Of a DNA stretch of 64,000 bases, positions 29,346 to 38,667 are shown piece by piece. A model generated the notes under the pieces. The model saw only the letters and a program-made list of their open reading frames with translations, did not search any database and was not told where the DNA came from. The translations under genes were made by a program, and so were the position numbers. This stretch comes from Pycnococcus provasolii (lineage: Eukaryota; Chlorophyta; Pseudoscourfieldiophyceae; Pseudoscourfieldiales; Pycnococcaceae): NCBI GenBank assembly GCA_938743325.2, contig OW568862.1:349501-413500 (forward strand), given 5' to 3'. Position 1 is the stretch's first letter, and each line of letters starts with the position of its first letter.

Positions 29346-30731
29346 CTAGAGCTCTGCGGCAAGGTCCGGGAAGAGCTTGAGCGCTCTGCGGTACCTGTGT
29401 ACCGCGCGGTCGGCATCCCCGGCGAGCTCCGCCGCGGCAGCCTCCGCGATGAGCACGCGCGCCTCGCGCTCCTCGGCGGAGGATGGCGGCGGCGCGGGCA
29501 TGCCGCCTAAGCGGTGTTCCGCTAGCGCCTGGAAACCCCCGGGGCGCAAGAGCTGAACACGCATCTCGTCGACATCACTACCGCCGCTGCTGTCAAGTAC
29601 GAGCACGCAGGCGGCGAGTTCAGCGACGGTGCGGCCATTTGCAACGGCGTTAACGCGCTCAATGGCGTGCCTTGCCCTGCCGCGGGCGGAGAACCGCAGT
29701 CCGACACCAGCCACCGCGGCAGCCATGAGCTGTTGGCAAAGCTTGAAACACGCGTCGCCGCCGAACGCGCCGCAGCCCCAGAGCCCCGTGGAGATGCGCG
29801 TGCGAAGCTTGGCCGCCGCACGAAATGCAATGTGTGCCTTGTGCAAGTCCGCCAGTGCAGCGTGTGGCGCGAACTGCGATCCTCCCGTGTTGACATGTGC
29901 GTCCATGGCCACTATGGGTGGGGCGTCGCGCACAATCATGTCCGCGCTGTGCGGGAGCGGAGCGTACCGGAAGCTTGCTCCGTAGCCAGTGTAGTTGCTG
30001 AACCTCCGGCAGCCTTCGAACAGCACGGCGTCCTCCGCCTCTAGACGCTCGATGATCATTACTGCGGCGAATAGCTCAGGCCGAGTGGAGAAGAGCACCT
30101 CCTCCTGCGTGGCACTCGCCTCCGCGTCGCCGCGAAGGAGGTCGCGGTTGGCAAAGTCGACGAGCGCCATCTCCTCCTCCACGTCGTCATCGTCGTCGTC
30201 CTCCATACGCCCATCCCACAGCTGCGCCTGAGCCACCCTTACGTCGTGCGCTTGCGTCCAGAACTCACCTGGGGCGACCGCCTCGTGCACGCGCGTGAAG
30301 GTAACCGCGCCCTCCAAAAGGCGCGAGGCCTCCCCTCCATCGACGTAGATGGCCTTGAAGTACGCGAGCATGCACCTTATTTTGGCCACGGCCACCGGCC
30401 TGCGCGCGTCGTCCGCGGGTACGGCGAAAAGCGGCACAAAGTTGAACGCCACTCCGTGCTTACCCATGAACGCCTGCGCCAAAATCGCCGCGACGGTGCA
30501 GCGCGGCACGTGCACGCACCCCGCCTTTCCCCTTGGCAGGCGCGCCGGTTCCGAGTCCGTCTTATTGTCGTTCTGTGCTGCGAGGCTTACGATGAGTGGC
30601 CAGATACGCTCGAGGAAGTCGCCATCACCAAAGTCTTCCGTCGAGCACGCCTCTTGCAGAGCGTCTAGGTCCGACTCCTCCAGTCCGATTTCGCTCGCGA
30701 CGGACGCGAATGTGAGCGATGAGCACGCCAT
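29346..30731 (-). CDS. PARG: Poly(ADP-ribose) glycohydrolase-like protein
   Basis: A 461-residue protein with the PARG fold, which removes poly(ADP-ribose) chains from proteins after DNA damage. Recognised blocks are VDFANR followed by the catalytic QEE (Gln209-Glu210-Glu211); NYTGYGASFRY, which carries the conserved Tyr/Gly pair; AMDAHVNTGGSQFAPHA, matching the helix before the adenosine-binding region; and GLWGCGAFGGD, the conserved diphosphate-binding loop. The usual GGG of the GGG-x(6-8)-QEE signature is replaced: aligning the DFAN and QEE anchors without a gap places LRG where GGG is expected. The acidic segment DDDDDD (about residue 180) is microsatellite-encoded. Enzymatic activity is therefore uncertain although the acidic catalytic residues are intact. 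The start is the first ATG, giving MACSSLTF. Confidence 0.88.
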   Translation of the reverse strand: MACSSLTFASVASEIGLEESDLDALQEACSTEDFGDGDFLERIWPLIVSLAAQNDNKTDSEPARLPRGKAGCVHVPRCTVAAILAQAFMGKHGVAFNFVPLFAVPADDARRPVAVAKIRCMLAYFKAIYVDGGEASRLLEGAVTFTRVHEAVAPGEFWTQAHDVRVAQAQLWDGRMEDDDDDDVEEEMALVDFANRDLLRGDAEASATQEEVLFSTRPELFAAVMIIERLEAEDAVLFEGCRRFSNYTGYGASFRYAPLPHSADMIVRDAPPIVAMDAHVNTGGSQFAPHAALADLHKAHIAFRAAAKLRTRISTGLWGCGAFGGDACFKLCQQLMAAAVAGVGLRFSARGRARHAIERVNAVANGRTVAELAACVLVLDSSGGSDVDEMRVQLLRPGGFQALAEHRLGGMPAPPPSSAEEREARVLIAEAAAAELAGDADRAVHRYRRALKLFPDLAAEL

Positions 30732-31149
30732 GGATGCAGATACTGAGGAAGTCAAGTCACATCTAAGAGGCACTTACTTTCTTGTGAATACGGTAGGAGG
30801 AGATGCGGCAGTGATGAAGATTCACAAGCCCATCGCAAGCAAGCTTTTGCCACCGTGGCACGCTCTCAACAGGATGGAGACGTGCGCCGAGAAACGGCGA
30901 GAGGCCCGTCCTTCGCCTGCGTGCATATAAAACATTTTAGACGATCAAAACCGACCATCAAAGCAGTAATTCCACCTGGTACGATCGGCGGCGGCGGCGC
31001 TGGCGAGCCGGTCTGGCGAGCTGCCCTGGACATGGCGCAAGTGAGCTCATTGGCCACCATTGCCTCACGGTCATTCAGGTGGTCAAGAATACTACGCGAG
31101 CTTGCACACCATTCTTCGCCCTCACTCAAGTCTCGCCATTATTCCGCCG
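30732..31149. other. Divergent promoter region
   Basis: 418 bp between the PARG-like and sialidase-like genes. No telo-box motif is seen. A TATAAAA word at 30926-30932 on the plus strand is a possible core promoter element for the sialidase-like gene, with low certainty. Confidence 0.4.
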
Positions 31150-33039
31150 ATGCTGCCCTTGACACCTCGGCAGCTCATGTCGCCGTCGCCAGCCACAGCG
31201 GCGCCGTGGTTTTACACGTGGCTACCCGTCGGACGTGCAACCTCGCGCCTGCTCTTCCCGTCGGCGCTCCTGCTCGTCGCCCTCGTTTTGTTAACGCGCC
31301 ACGACGGCGCCGTCGCGTCTCTATCACGCACGGCGCGGAGGGGGCCCTCTCAAGCTCGCACACAGGTCAGGACGTCTGCACCTAGAAGCACATTAAACGA
31401 AGGACCATCAACGAACGACGCGCAGAATCCTCGCCTTCCCGCGCCGCCATCGGACGCGGGTGACGACGCGCGCGTTGACGTGTGCTTCGACGAGAAACGC
31501 AAGTGCCCGTTTGACGGCGTGTCACGCTCAGCGCCAGCCGCGGCGAACCTGGGAAAAGGCGCGCTGCCACGCACGGCGCTCATCGCGCCGCTGGACGCGT
31601 CCGGTTTAGTCACGGGAGGTGACGCCGCGGAACTCAAGGAGATGGAGGAAAGCGACCTGCCACAGACAGGTATGGCATTCACGCAGGAGGATGCGCACGC
31701 GTCCACGCTGCTCGTGCACCCGCGAACGCGCACGGTCGTGTGCGCGTACTTCAGCGGCTCCGAGGGGAACGCAGGTGTGCAGATTGCAACCACGGCTCTC
31801 GTTGACGGAGAGGACACGTGGTCCAAGCCGCGTGCAGTGAGCTTCGATGCCGAGCGAAGTAACCAGAACCCCGTGCTCTTCTGGCACCCGACGGACCAGG
31901 CAATCATGCTGATGCATACGTCGCAGAGGGCAGGACGCGGCCAAGGAACCGCGGAGGTGCGCTGGCTTCGCGCGCTCGATGACAGCGGCCTGAGGTGGAC
32001 GAAACCCGTGACTCTCATACCCAGCAAAGGCAAGGATGCGGGCGCGTTTGTGCGCAACGCGTTCCTCACCTCCGCTGATGGCAACGAGATGCTACTTCCA
32101 TTCTACTACACTCCGCACGGGTACGGGAGGTTCGACACGCACAGGAGCACGCTGCGCCGAATCGCGTGGGACAAGTTGAGGTGGAGCAGCGACGTGGAAG
32201 TTCCCGACATTCCGGATGCAAGCGATTGGAGCGAGGCGGCGGTCACCGAGAAGGGCGAGTTTCTCGCGCAGCCAGCCATGGTGCGCCTGCCTCGCGACTC
32301 GCTGCCAGCTGAGACGACTTCGGCCGCAGATGCGTCGCTCGTCATGTTCTTCCGCGATCGTCTGCAATCTCGCGTGTACACATCTATCAGCGGCGACGAT
32401 GGACGCACGTGGGAGCGTCCGCCATGGCAGATTCCAGAAGGTGCGGTGGAAAGGCAGCACCATTCGAAGCGCAAACGCATGAATAAATTGCGCAAGCTAA
32501 AATTTACGAAAGGAGGAGGTGGAGATGTGCCGATGCAGACAGAGGGCGACCAAATCGCCGCAAGTGTGCGCAAAAAGCTCCCGCGAAGGGCGGCACCAAC
32601 GCACGTTCCACAGAACAATAGCGGCATATGCGTGCTTCGCCTGCTGCGTTGGACAACGGACTGGCTGACAGATCGACTTGGAATTCCCGGGCGCACGTGC
32701 TTTTTGCTCATGTTCAACAACCTTTCTGGCGATGGCACGCGCTACCCGCTTTCCATCGCGCTTTCATGTGACGGCGGTCAGACGTTCCCATTTGTGCGCG
32801 ACCTCGAGAGTGGCGAGGCGCGCGACTACACTCCCGGCGAGTTCAGCTACCCCGCGGCAGCACAGGATCCATCCACGGGAGTTCTGCACCTATCGTACAC
32901 CTGGCGTCGTGAGACGATTAAGCACGTGGCAGTTGATGTGGCGTGGCTTGCGGGCGGTTTGTCGACATCAGCATCGCGCAGCGCAGGTGCATTTCGCGGC
33001 GACGATAACGGTGGCGAGGCGCCGAACAGAGACGAATGA
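31150..33039 (+). CDS. Membrane-anchored sialidase-fold (BNR/Asp-box) protein
   Basis: A 629-residue type II membrane protein: a short cytosolic N-terminus, an uncleaved signal anchor at about 33-50 and a lumenal beta-propeller of the sialidase superfamily (about 150-620). Asp-box motifs of the S-x-D-x-G-x-(T)-(W/F) type are at about 413 (SGDDGRTW) and 538 (CDGGQTF), and the terminal block GVLHLSYTWRRETIKHV is characteristic of the plant and bacterial BNR-repeat family (COG4692-like). A basic insertion (about 435-500) interrupts the propeller. The plant homologs have no firmly established substrate; sialic acid hydrolysis should not be assumed. The ATG used is the first one giving a plausible signal anchor. 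It ends 37 bp from the convergent hydrolase gene. Confidence 0.85.
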   Translation: MLPLTPRQLMSPSPATAAPWFYTWLPVGRATSRLLFPSALLLVALVLLTRHDGAVASLSRTARRGPSQARTQVRTSAPRSTLNEGPSTNDAQNPRLPAPPSDAGDDARVDVCFDEKRKCPFDGVSRSAPAAANLGKGALPRTALIAPLDASGLVTGGDAAELKEMEESDLPQTGMAFTQEDAHASTLLVHPRTRTVVCAYFSGSEGNAGVQIATTALVDGEDTWSKPRAVSFDAERSNQNPVLFWHPTDQAIMLMHTSQRAGRGQGTAEVRWLRALDDSGLRWTKPVTLIPSKGKDAGAFVRNAFLTSADGNEMLLPFYYTPHGYGRFDTHRSTLRRIAWDKLRWSSDVEVPDIPDASDWSEAAVTEKGEFLAQPAMVRLPRDSLPAETTSAADASLVMFFRDRLQSRVYTSISGDDGRTWERPPWQIPEGAVERQHHSKRKRMNKLRKLKFTKGGGGDVPMQTEGDQIAASVRKKLPRRAAPTHVPQNNSGICVLRLLRWTTDWLTDRLGIPGRTCFLLMFNNLSGDGTRYPLSIALSCDGGQTFPFVRDLESGEARDYTPGEFSYPAAAQDPSTGVLHLSYTWRRETIKHVAVDVAWLAGGLSTSASRSAGAFRGDDNGGEAPNRDE

Positions 33040-33076
33040 GACGAATATGATGGGCGGATTCATACTAAGCCTTAAG

Positions 33077-33081
33077 TTACA
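33077..33081 (-). terminator. TGTAA overlapping the hydrolase stop codon
   Basis: The sequence ATG-TAA at the end of the hydrolase frame forms TGTAA on the gene strand, so the stop codon is part of the putative poly(A) word. Confidence 0.35.
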
Positions 33082-33949
33082 TGAGTAGATCATCAATCCA
33101 CATGTGCACGGTGTTCGCATACGAAGACGCGTCGTGCGTCGCATCCACCTCCACGACTCTCCTAGCATTCGAGGTGAACGACACGTCGACGGGTGTGACA
33201 CCGTCCCCTCTGACACCCTCCGTGCTTGCGCCTTTTGGCAAGTTGCTCTGGTAGGTGAACGACGCGAGCACGCCGTCGAAATTTTCAATCAGCGAGTTGA
33301 CAGACGGCGTCGTGGCTGTGACAGAAGTTCCGCAGACGCACGTGAGAATGTCGTCACCAGCTCCGAACGAGCGAGCAAACTGTAGACTCGATCCGCGTGC
33401 TTCGTCGCTCATGTCTGGACTTTCCCCGAGTCTGTTCTCTTCGACACGTCCAAAAGGGTACAACTCCGTGCTTGCGTGCGGACTCCCCAGGCACACGGCG
33501 CTCGCGACGCGGTCTCTTCTGGAGTACACCTTTCCGTGGTATGTGTGTTCGCAGAGCCATATGCGAAGGAGCCACCCTCCTGCGCTGTGAGCGACGATAT
33601 TCAGCTTATTCGATTCCGCGCCGTCGAGTAGTTTGTCAGCTTCTTCGTCAAGCAGGTCGAGGTACCAGTCGAACGGTTTTCCTTGCAGTGCAGGTATCCA
33701 GTCGGTTTGTGCGATGGGAAGTATGCTCACACCTGCTGAGTACGGCGCGAGAGCGTCTTGCAGAGACTGGTAGCTTACTGCGCCTTGCAGGAACCCGGGA
33801 AGTATGAGCGTCGGTCGCCGAGCACCATCCCCAGAGTGGTGGTGCTGCGCACACGAGGTTGTTGCTCTGCGACGTCCACGACTCCACTTATTGAAGTAAC
33901 TGGAATGAAGGCGCGAGTGACAAGCACAGGAAGAAGGAGACAACCTCAT
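33077..33949 (-). CDS. Alpha/beta hydrolase, lipase/PGAP1-like, organelle-targeted
   Basis: A 290-residue alpha/beta hydrolase. The strand LILPGFLQG with the oxyanion-hole region is at about 48-56, the nucleophile elbow AHSAGG places Ser122, and a late DATHDA motif supplies a likely His; an acidic residue lies in between. The sequence resembles plant lipase-like proteins distantly related to PGAP1. About 45 basic, Ser/Arg-rich residues precede the fold and would serve as a plastid or mitochondrial transit peptide. The substrate is unknown. It shares a short divergent promoter with the 14-repeat protein. Confidence 0.82.
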   Translation of the reverse strand: MRLSPSSCACHSRLHSSYFNKWSRGRRRATTSCAQHHHSGDGARRPTLILPGFLQGAVSYQSLQDALAPYSAGVSILPIAQTDWIPALQGKPFDWYLDLLDEEADKLLDGAESNKLNIVAHSAGGWLLRIWLCEHTYHGKVYSRRDRVASAVCLGSPHASTELYPFGRVEENRLGESPDMSDEARGSSLQFARSFGAGDDILTCVCGTSVTATTPSVNSLIENFDGVLASFTYQSNLPKGASTEGVRGDGVTPVDVSFTSNARRVVEVDATHDASSYANTVHMWIDDLLM

Positions 33950-34060
33950 GCCGACATGCGGAGACGTACGTTTCAAAATCCGACGTCGGCCTGGACGCCA
34001 CGGATGCCACGGGGGACCACTGGAAATGGAAATGGAGAAATGAGGCGAGCCCCGGACGGA

Positions 34061-34092
34061 TTAGGGGTTAGCCGGTTAGCCGGTTAGGGGTT
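34061..34092 (+). promoter_or_regulatory. Degenerate GGGGTTAG array in a divergent promoter
   Basis: TTAGGGGTTAGCCGGTTAGC and CGGTTAGGGGTTCG form four GGTTAG-type units between the hydrolase start (33949, minus) and the repeat-protein start (34165, plus). Confidence 0.55.
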
Positions 34093-34164
34093 CGCTCTTT
34101 TTCCTTCTTCGAGGTTCTTTTCGTTTTCTTTCAAACACTCTTCATTACACATGCACGCCAGTCT

Positions 34165-37100
34165 ATGGCGGGTCTGGCATCGTTGGCGGCGTGGCGTTCA
34201 TGGCAACATGTCGCCTCGGGAGTTTCGGTCTTCAGTCTTCGGTCTTTTCGGTCTTCGTTTTCGTTAAACACGCGCTTAGTATCCTGTGTATCTGTGCATT
34301 TTGGGGTAGCGTCGTCTCGATCGGGAGTGCGCCACTCGGTTGCTGGGAGTCATGGGAGTCAATATTGCCTCAAAGCAGCGTCAGCTCGTGCAGTGCCTCA
34401 GCTTATCATTCCCTATCATCAGCCGTGCCTCACGCCGCTTTCCTTCTCGTCAACGCCAACACACGTCAGCTCACGCACGTTCGCCGACGCGTCTGCACCT
34501 GGCGATGCTATCGGAGGTGCAGCGGACAAGAAGGCGGCTGGCAAGTTTCGCGGCTTCGAGGATGCGCGCGCGTACGTGCGTACGCTCGGTCTGAAGAGCG
34601 TGAAGAAGTGGCAGGCGTGGCGTGCGTCAGGCGCGAGGCCTCACGACATTCCAAGCCGTCCTGATCAGACATACAAATCAGCAGGCTGGGTATCGTACCG
34701 CGACTTCCTCGGATACGAGGAACGGGTTGGACGACCACGTATGCAGTGTCGCAGCTTCGACGATGCGCGCGCGTACGCGCGTACGCTCGGTCTGACGAGC
34801 CAAACGGAGTGGCGTGCGTGGCGTGCGTCAGGCGCGAGGCCTCACGACATTCCAAGCACTCCTGAACAGACGTACAAATCAGCAGGCTGGACGTCGTACG
34901 GCGACTTCCTCGGATATCAGATCGGCAAGGCAGCTGAAAGGTATCGCAGCTTCGAGGATGCGCGCGCATACGCGCGTACGGTCGGTCTGAAGAGCCGAAA
35001 GGAGTGGCGTGCGTGGAGGTCGTCAGGCGCGAGGCCTCACGACATTCCAAGCAATCCTGATCAAAAGTACGCGTCATCAGGCTGGACATCGTACCGCGAC
35101 TTCCTCGGATACGAGGAACGGGTTGGACGACCACGTATGCAGTATCGCAGCTTTGACGATGCGCGCGCGTACGTGCATACGCTCGGTCTGAAGAGCAAGA
35201 AGGAATGGCAGGCGTGGAGTGCGTCAGGCGCGAGACCTTGCGATATTCCGGGCCGTCCTGATGAGAAGTACGCGTCATCAGGCTGGACGTCCTACGGCGA
35301 CTTCCTCGGATACAAGATCGCCAAGGTGGCGCGGGTTGGACCGCGTATGCATTATCGCAGCTTCGAGGATGCGCGCGCGTACGTGCGCTCGCTCCGTATG
35401 AAGAGCGTGGAGGAGTGGGCTGAGTGGAAAACTTTAGGCACTAGGCCTCACGACATTCCAAGCAATCCCTATCACGAGTATGCGTCATCGGGCTGGGTAT
35501 CGTACGGCGACTTCCTTGGATACGCGGTGGGCAAGACGGCTGGCGAGTATCGTGCTTTCGAGGAGGCGCGCACGTACGTGCATAGGCTCGGTCTGAAGAG
35601 CAAGGAGGAGTGGCAGGTCTGGAGTGCGTCAGGCGTGAGGCCGTACGACATTCCAAGCGCTCCTGATGAGAAGTACGCGTCATCGGGCTGGACTTCATAC
35701 GGCGACTTCCTCGGATACGATATTGATCAAGTGGATGGCAACTTTCGCAGCTTCGAGGATGCGCGCGCATACGTGCGCGCGCTCGGTCTGCCGAGCCAAA
35801 AGGAGTGGAAGACGTGGCGTATGTCAGGCGTGAGGCCTTCCGACATTACGAGATCTCCTGAAGTGACATACAAGTCATTGGGGTGGACGTCGTACGGCGA
35901 CTTCCTCGGATACGATATCGACCACAAGGCGCAGGTTAGACCACGTATGCAATTCAGAGGCGCAGTGGACCAGAAGTGGCGTCGTGAGTATCGCAGCTTC
36001 GAGGATGCGCGCGCGTACGTGCATACGCTCGGTCTGACGAGCCAAACGGAGTGGAAGGCGTGGAGTGCATCAGGAGCGAGGCCTCACGACATTCCAAGCA
36101 ATCCTGATAATACGTACAAATCAGCAGGCTGGGTATCGTACCGCGACTTCCTCGGATACGAGGAACAGGTTGGACGACCACGTATGCATTTTCGCAGCTT
36201 CGACGATGCGCGCGCGTACGCGCGTACGCTCGGTCTGAAGAACTCGACGGAGTGGCAGGCGTGGTGTGCGTCAGGCGCGAGGCCTCACGACATTCCAAGC
36301 CATCCTGATCAGAAATACAAATCAGCAGGCTGGCTATCGTACCCCGACTTCCTCGGGTACGATTCCGGTAAGGCAGCTGAAAAGTATCGCAGCTTCGAGG
36401 ATGCGCGCGCATACGTGCATACGCTCGGTCTGAAGAGCGCGAAGGTGTGGAAGGTGTGGAGCTCGTCAGGAGCGAGGCCTCGCGACATTCCAAGCACTCC
36501 TGATCGGACATACGCGTCGACAGGCTGGGTATCGTACCGCGACTTCCTCGGATACGAGGCACGGGCTGGACGACATCGTATGCAGTGTCGCAGCTTCGAG
36601 GATGCGCGCGCGTACGCTCGTACGCTCGGTCTGAAGAGCTCGACGGAGTGGCGTGTGTGGAGTGCGTCAGGCGCGAGGCCTCACGACATTCCGGGCAATC
36701 CTGATCGGACATACAAATCAGCAGGCTGGCTATCGTACCCCGACTTCCTCGGGTACGATGTCGGCAAGGCAGCTAGCGAGTTTCGCAGCTTCGACGATGC
36801 GCGCGCATACGTGCATACGCTCGGTCTGAAGAGCTCGACGGAGTGGAAGGTGTGGAGCTCGTCAGGCGCGAGGCCTCGCGACATTCCGGGCGATCCTCTT
36901 CGGACATACAAGTCAGCAGGCTGGGTGTCGTACGGCGACTTCCTCGGATACCAGATCGGCAAGGTGGCTGGCGAGTATCGCAGCTTCGACGAGGCGCGCG
37001 CGTACGTGCATACGCTCGGTCTGAAGAGCCAAAAGGAGTGGCGTGCGTGGCGTGCGTCAGGCGCGAGACCTCACGACATTCCAAGCACTCCTGATTATAC

Positions 37101-37359
37101 GTACAAATCAGCAGGCTGGCTATCGTACCCCGACTTCCTCGGATACAATATCGGTAAGGTAGCTGAAAAGTTTCGCAGCTTCGAGGATGCGCGTGGGTAC
37201 GTGCATACGCTCGGTCTGACGAGCCAAAAGGAGTGGACGGCGTGGAGTGCGTCAGGCGCGAGGCCTCGCGACATTCCAAGCACTCCTGATCGGACATACA
37301 AGTCATCAGGCTGGACGTCGTACGGCGACTTCCTCGGATACACAGTGGGCCGTGTGTAG
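34165..37359 (+). CDS. Protein of 14 integrase-type (INT_rpt-like) repeats
   Basis: A 1064-residue protein. Residues 1 to about 120 are Ser/Arg-rich and resemble an organelle transit peptide plus linker. The rest is 14 tandem repeats of about 65 residues. Each has the pattern RSF(E/D)DARAYV-x-TLGLKS, then EW-x-AW, SGARPHDIP, then Y-x-S-x-GW-x-SY-x-DFLGY. This matches, from memory, the family called phage-integrase repeat unit (INT_rpt), found at the N-terminus of some phage-type integrases and in multi-copy form in some algae and bacteria. No tyrosine-recombinase domain follows, so this is not an integrase. The repeats differ by linker: a short one of the IGK-type or a longer one of the ERVGRPRM-type. 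High nucleotide similarity between repeats indicates recent duplication or conversion. Nucleic-acid binding is a plausible inference. Confidence 0.85.
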   Translation: MAGLASLAAWRSWQHVASGVSVFSLRSFRSSFSLNTRLVSCVSVHFGVASSRSGVRHSVAGSHGSQYCLKAASARAVPQLIIPYHQPCLTPLSFSSTPTHVSSRTFADASAPGDAIGGAADKKAAGKFRGFEDARAYVRTLGLKSVKKWQAWRASGARPHDIPSRPDQTYKSAGWVSYRDFLGYEERVGRPRMQCRSFDDARAYARTLGLTSQTEWRAWRASGARPHDIPSTPEQTYKSAGWTSYGDFLGYQIGKAAERYRSFEDARAYARTVGLKSRKEWRAWRSSGARPHDIPSNPDQKYASSGWTSYRDFLGYEERVGRPRMQYRSFDDARAYVHTLGLKSKKEWQAWSASGARPCDIPGRPDEKYASSGWTSYGDFLGYKIAKVARVGPRMHYRSFEDARAYVRSLRMKSVEEWAEWKTLGTRPHDIPSNPYHEYASSGWVSYGDFLGYAVGKTAGEYRAFEEARTYVHRLGLKSKEEWQVWSASGVRPYDIPSAPDEKYASSGWTSYGDFLGYDIDQVDGNFRSFEDARAYVRALGLPSQKEWKTWRMSGVRPSDITRSPEVTYKSLGWTSYGDFLGYDIDHKAQVRPRMQFRGAVDQKWRREYRSFEDARAYVHTLGLTSQTEWKAWSASGARPHDIPSNPDNTYKSAGWVSYRDFLGYEEQVGRPRMHFRSFDDARAYARTLGLKNSTEWQAWCASGARPHDIPSHPDQKYKSAGWLSYPDFLGYDSGKAAEKYRSFEDARAYVHTLGLKSAKVWKVWSSSGARPRDIPSTPDRTYASTGWVSYRDFLGYEARAGRHRMQCRSFEDARAYARTLGLKSSTEWRVWSASGARPHDIPGNPDRTYKSAGWLSYPDFLGYDVGKAASEFRSFDDARAYVHTLGLKSSTEWKVWSSSGARPRDIPGDPLRTYKSAGWVSYGDFLGYQIGKVAGEYRSFDEARAYVHTLGLKSQKEWRAWRASGARPHDIPSTPDYTYKSAGWLSYPDFLGYNIGKVAEKFRSFEDARGYVHTLGLTSQKEWTAWSASGARPRDIPSTPDRTYKSSGWTSYGDFLGYTVGRV
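34547..37350 (+). repeat. Tandem coding array, 14 units of about 195 bp
   Basis: Fourteen head-to-tail units, most between 192 and 204 bp, in the integrase-repeat gene. Long identical blocks recur, for example the segment coding for SGARPHDIP. One longer spacer occurs between units 7 and 8 (around 35935-35985). Confidence 0.95.
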
Positions 37360-37410
37360 AATTCAAATCCAAACGATTGATATTGATGATGGACTCATTC
37401 GTTTGTGTTG

Positions 37411-37415
37411 TGTAA
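37411..37415 (+). terminator. TGTAA poly(A) signal of the repeat-protein gene
   Basis: TGTAA lies 52 nt after the stop; two further TGTAA words follow at 37426-37430 and 37444-37448. Confidence 0.45.
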
Positions 37416-37467
37416 CTTTAATGTTTGTAATCTGAAGGTTGACTGTAAAATAATGAAACATTTGTAG

Positions 37468-38667
37468 TTACTGTGCCTTCCTCAGCACACTTTTCAATAT
37501 ACGCGCTGTTGTCAATCCACGCGCATCGTCACCTTCGTCCCAAGGACAGTGGCCCGCGCCCTCAATGAGCGTGAACGTCGTATTGGAACGAGTCGATGGC
37601 AAGTCTTTGAAGAAAGTGCCTACGACCGCACCGACAGGCGTAATCAAGTCGTCTTCACCCCAGATGACGTCGAGCGGCAAGTCATCATCACAGCGACTTA
37701 CGAGGGACATCGGAGTTGGGCCCGGATCGCCCGTAAAAACACTAATGAAAGCATTGAGAGCGCCAGGTTGCCGACATGGTGCTTGAAACAGGTCGACAAG
37801 GTCGTGGTCGACTCTATCGTCGTCAACGTATGCCACCTTCAGAAAGGTGCTGAGTACAGCCTTCGTTTGGAATGTCTGGAAGAAAGCTTTGGCGAAAGGC
37901 TCAAAGTTGAGGATCGCGTCTATCGTCGAGAACAGAATTGGCGCGGCGTACTTCAGGACGAAGATGTTCGTCTGGTCGTACGATGCGACAGCCTTTCCAT
38001 TCAGGCCATCCGCGCAATTCATCAAGCACATTCCTTCCACTCTTCTGATGCCGTCGGTGTTTTCCACGTCGTCCGCAGCAACCTGCAGAGCAACGAGGCT
38101 CGTGATGGACGTGCCAACGAGCACGCAAGTTCCGGTGCTTGACTGCGGGACGACGACCTGTTCGACAAAGCTGGAGCACTGGCTTGCCCAGGTGATGACG
38201 TCGTAGTTCATGTCCTGAGGAGCCTCCGAACCTCCGAGTCCGAGCAGGTCGACCGCGAAGACGTTGCACTTCGCTTCCCTCAGTGGTCCATACAGGCTCC
38301 TCCAGTGCAGCAGGTTCCCTCCGAAGGGGTGCAGCAGCACGACGGTTGGTCCTTCACCTTGCATGTGTACGTATCTGACCAAGTGCGTTTTCCTTTCTCG
38401 TTTCGTGTTAAGCGTGTTCCACTCCCAGAATGCGGGAACGACGTCTTCTGGAAGACCTCGCGTGAACGCCGTTGCGAATTGCGACGGCGACGCTACCGTG
38501 GATTCCCCACCACTTCTATCATCATCATCATCCTCGCCCCGTAAAGAGTTTACGCGAGTCGACGAGCGAGACGGGCGTGGTGAGGAGCGACGTGCAAGGC
38601 GCGTGGTTGAACTGTGACATCGTGCGCGTGCGCGTGCGCGTGCGAGCGTCGTCGACGTCGACGGCAT
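37468..38667 (-). CDS. Alpha/beta hydrolase, dehalogenase-like, organelle-targeted
   Basis: A 399-residue alpha/beta hydrolase fold enzyme. VVLLHPFGGNLLHW carries the HP-x-G oxyanion region, VDLLGLGGSE follows, GTSITS is the nucleophile elbow with Ser187, WGEDDLITP gives the Asp and GAGHCPWDE the His. The order and spacing match the hydrolases of chlorophyll and quinone metabolism in plastids, but no specific family is certain. The nucleophile elbow deviates from the usual G-x-S-x-G, ending in Thr-Ser rather than Gly-Gly. The N-terminus (about 1-60) is rich in Ser, Thr and Arg, without acidic residues for the first 40, as in a transit peptide. Confidence 0.82.
   Translation of the reverse strand: MPSTSTTLARARARARCHSSTTRLARRSSPRPSRSSTRVNSLRGEDDDDDRSGGESTVASPSQFATAFTRGLPEDVVPAFWEWNTLNTKRERKTHLVRYVHMQGEGPTVVLLHPFGGNLLHWRSLYGPLREAKCNVFAVDLLGLGGSEAPQDMNYDVITWASQCSSFVEQVVVPQSSTGTCVLVGTSITSLVALQVAADDVENTDGIRRVEGMCLMNCADGLNGKAVASYDQTNIFVLKYAAPILFSTIDAILNFEPFAKAFFQTFQTKAVLSTFLKVAYVDDDRVDHDLVDLFQAPCRQPGALNAFISVFTGDPGPTPMSLVSRCDDDLPLDVIWGEDDLITPVGAVVGTFFKDLPSTRSNTTFTLIEGAGHCPWDEGDDARGLTTARILKSVLRKAQ

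Noticed and set aside
34165-37359. Integrase of a mobile element
   Set aside because: Only the repeat unit is present. No tyrosine-recombinase catalytic domain, attachment site or neighbouring mobile-element gene is seen.
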